Source of the DNA: Lycorma delicatula
Lineage: Eukaryota; Arthropoda; Insecta; Hemiptera; Fulgoridae
Assembly (NCBI RefSeq): GCF_047948215.1
Contig: NC_134456.1
Location: 79,908,515 to 79,972,514 of the forward strand
Direction of reading: 5' to 3'
DNA length: 64,000 nt
Shown here piece by piece: positions 63,671 through 64,000 of the stretch. The number at the start of each line of letters is the position of its first letter. The stretch's first letter is position 1. Under the pieces are notes generated by a model. That model searched no databases. It was given only the letters and a program-made list of their open reading frames with translations, and had not been told where the DNA came from. The translations under genes were made by a program, and so were the position numbers.

Positions 63671-64000
63671 CGTATTCCAGAGAGTGTGAGTGATTTTAAT
63701 CATTTGTAGGTTATTGATGCAATGATTTAATAAGAGCTACGTGGATATCACATGGCTTGATAAAGCCTTACATGGGTAAATGTTAGCTTTTTGTAATTCA
63801 TAACATTGACTGTGGTAGGGAACCCCTCAAGGTTTTCCATCCTACTAACAGTACACTTCATCAATACAGCTTAGATTAATTAATAATACCTGGTGATAGA
63901 AGTATTGAAATCAAATCAAATCATTTCTCAAGCTTGCAAACTATTTGAACACTTTAATTTAAAAATATACTAAAGAAATTATTAGTCAAAATCTGTAGAG

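Larger units (their letters stand above)
58972..64000 (+). other. MADD intronic sequence 3' of last visible exon
   Basis: It holds a three-copy tandem repeat (59290-59706), a DDE transposon (61390-62620) and a GC-richer unexplained block (about 62980-63670) with a perfect hairpin. 59710-61380 shows nothing else. Confidence 0.8.

Noticed and set aside
58972..64000. Next MADD exon (VFIEL-type block)
   Set aside because: It was searched for by eye on the + strand and not found; presumed beyond the window.
1..64000. CRISPR arrays, operons, rRNA genes, bacterial features
   Set aside because: None is visible; the window is intron-exon eukaryotic DNA.

Overview
This is a strongly AT-rich eukaryotic window that looks like insect nuclear DNA. 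Short exons (about 120-220 bp) with GT/AG borders sit in introns of 1-15 kb that are loaded with Tc1/mariner, LINE, Penelope-like and SINE debris. The transposon mix and the tRNA-type SINE suggest a hemipteran or related insect, but the species cannot be fixed from the sequence.

One host gene occupies most of the window on the + strand: the orthologue of MADD (Drosophila Rab3-GEP, C. elegans AEX-3), the DENN-family exchange factor for Rab3/Rab27. Twelve consecutive internal coding exons are visible from about 3467 to 58971. Every intron phase closes perfectly, giving about 614 codons with no stop. The uDENN/cDENN/dDENN exons lie 5' of the window and the last exons lie 3' of it. The exons cover the post-DENN conserved block (exons 1-3), a Ser-rich variable linker (exons 4-7), the death-like region (exons 8-9) and the C-terminal PH-like region (exons 10-12).

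Layout: 1-3466 upstream intron with a ~970-bp palindrome of two head-to-head Penelope-like fragments. Intron 2 holds a 5'-truncated LINE (-) and a DDE transposase remnant. Intron 4 holds a SINE piece and a DDE remnant. Intron 5 (14.7 kb) holds two mariners, a LINE with a 13-bp target-site duplication and a tRNA-derived SINE. Intron 6 holds two mariners, one with intact ends and a TA duplication. Intron 7 holds two copies of one internally deleted mariner in opposite orientation, a third mariner and a perfect 22-bp hairpin. Intron 8 holds a mariner and a Tc1 element. Intron 9 holds an antisense open reading frame. Introns 10 and 11 are nearly featureless. The 3' flank (58972-64000) holds a three-copy tandem repeat and a DDE transposon.

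The most interesting non-transposon item is a 131-codon antisense ORF (52199-52594, - strand). It encodes a predicted signal peptide, a short polar ectodomain, one long membrane span and a short tail with a YxxPhi-type motif. Its start codon lies only 29 bases from the acceptor-side edge of MADD exon 10. A second regulatory oddity is a canonical G-quadruplex motif sitting exactly on the exon 6 acceptor.
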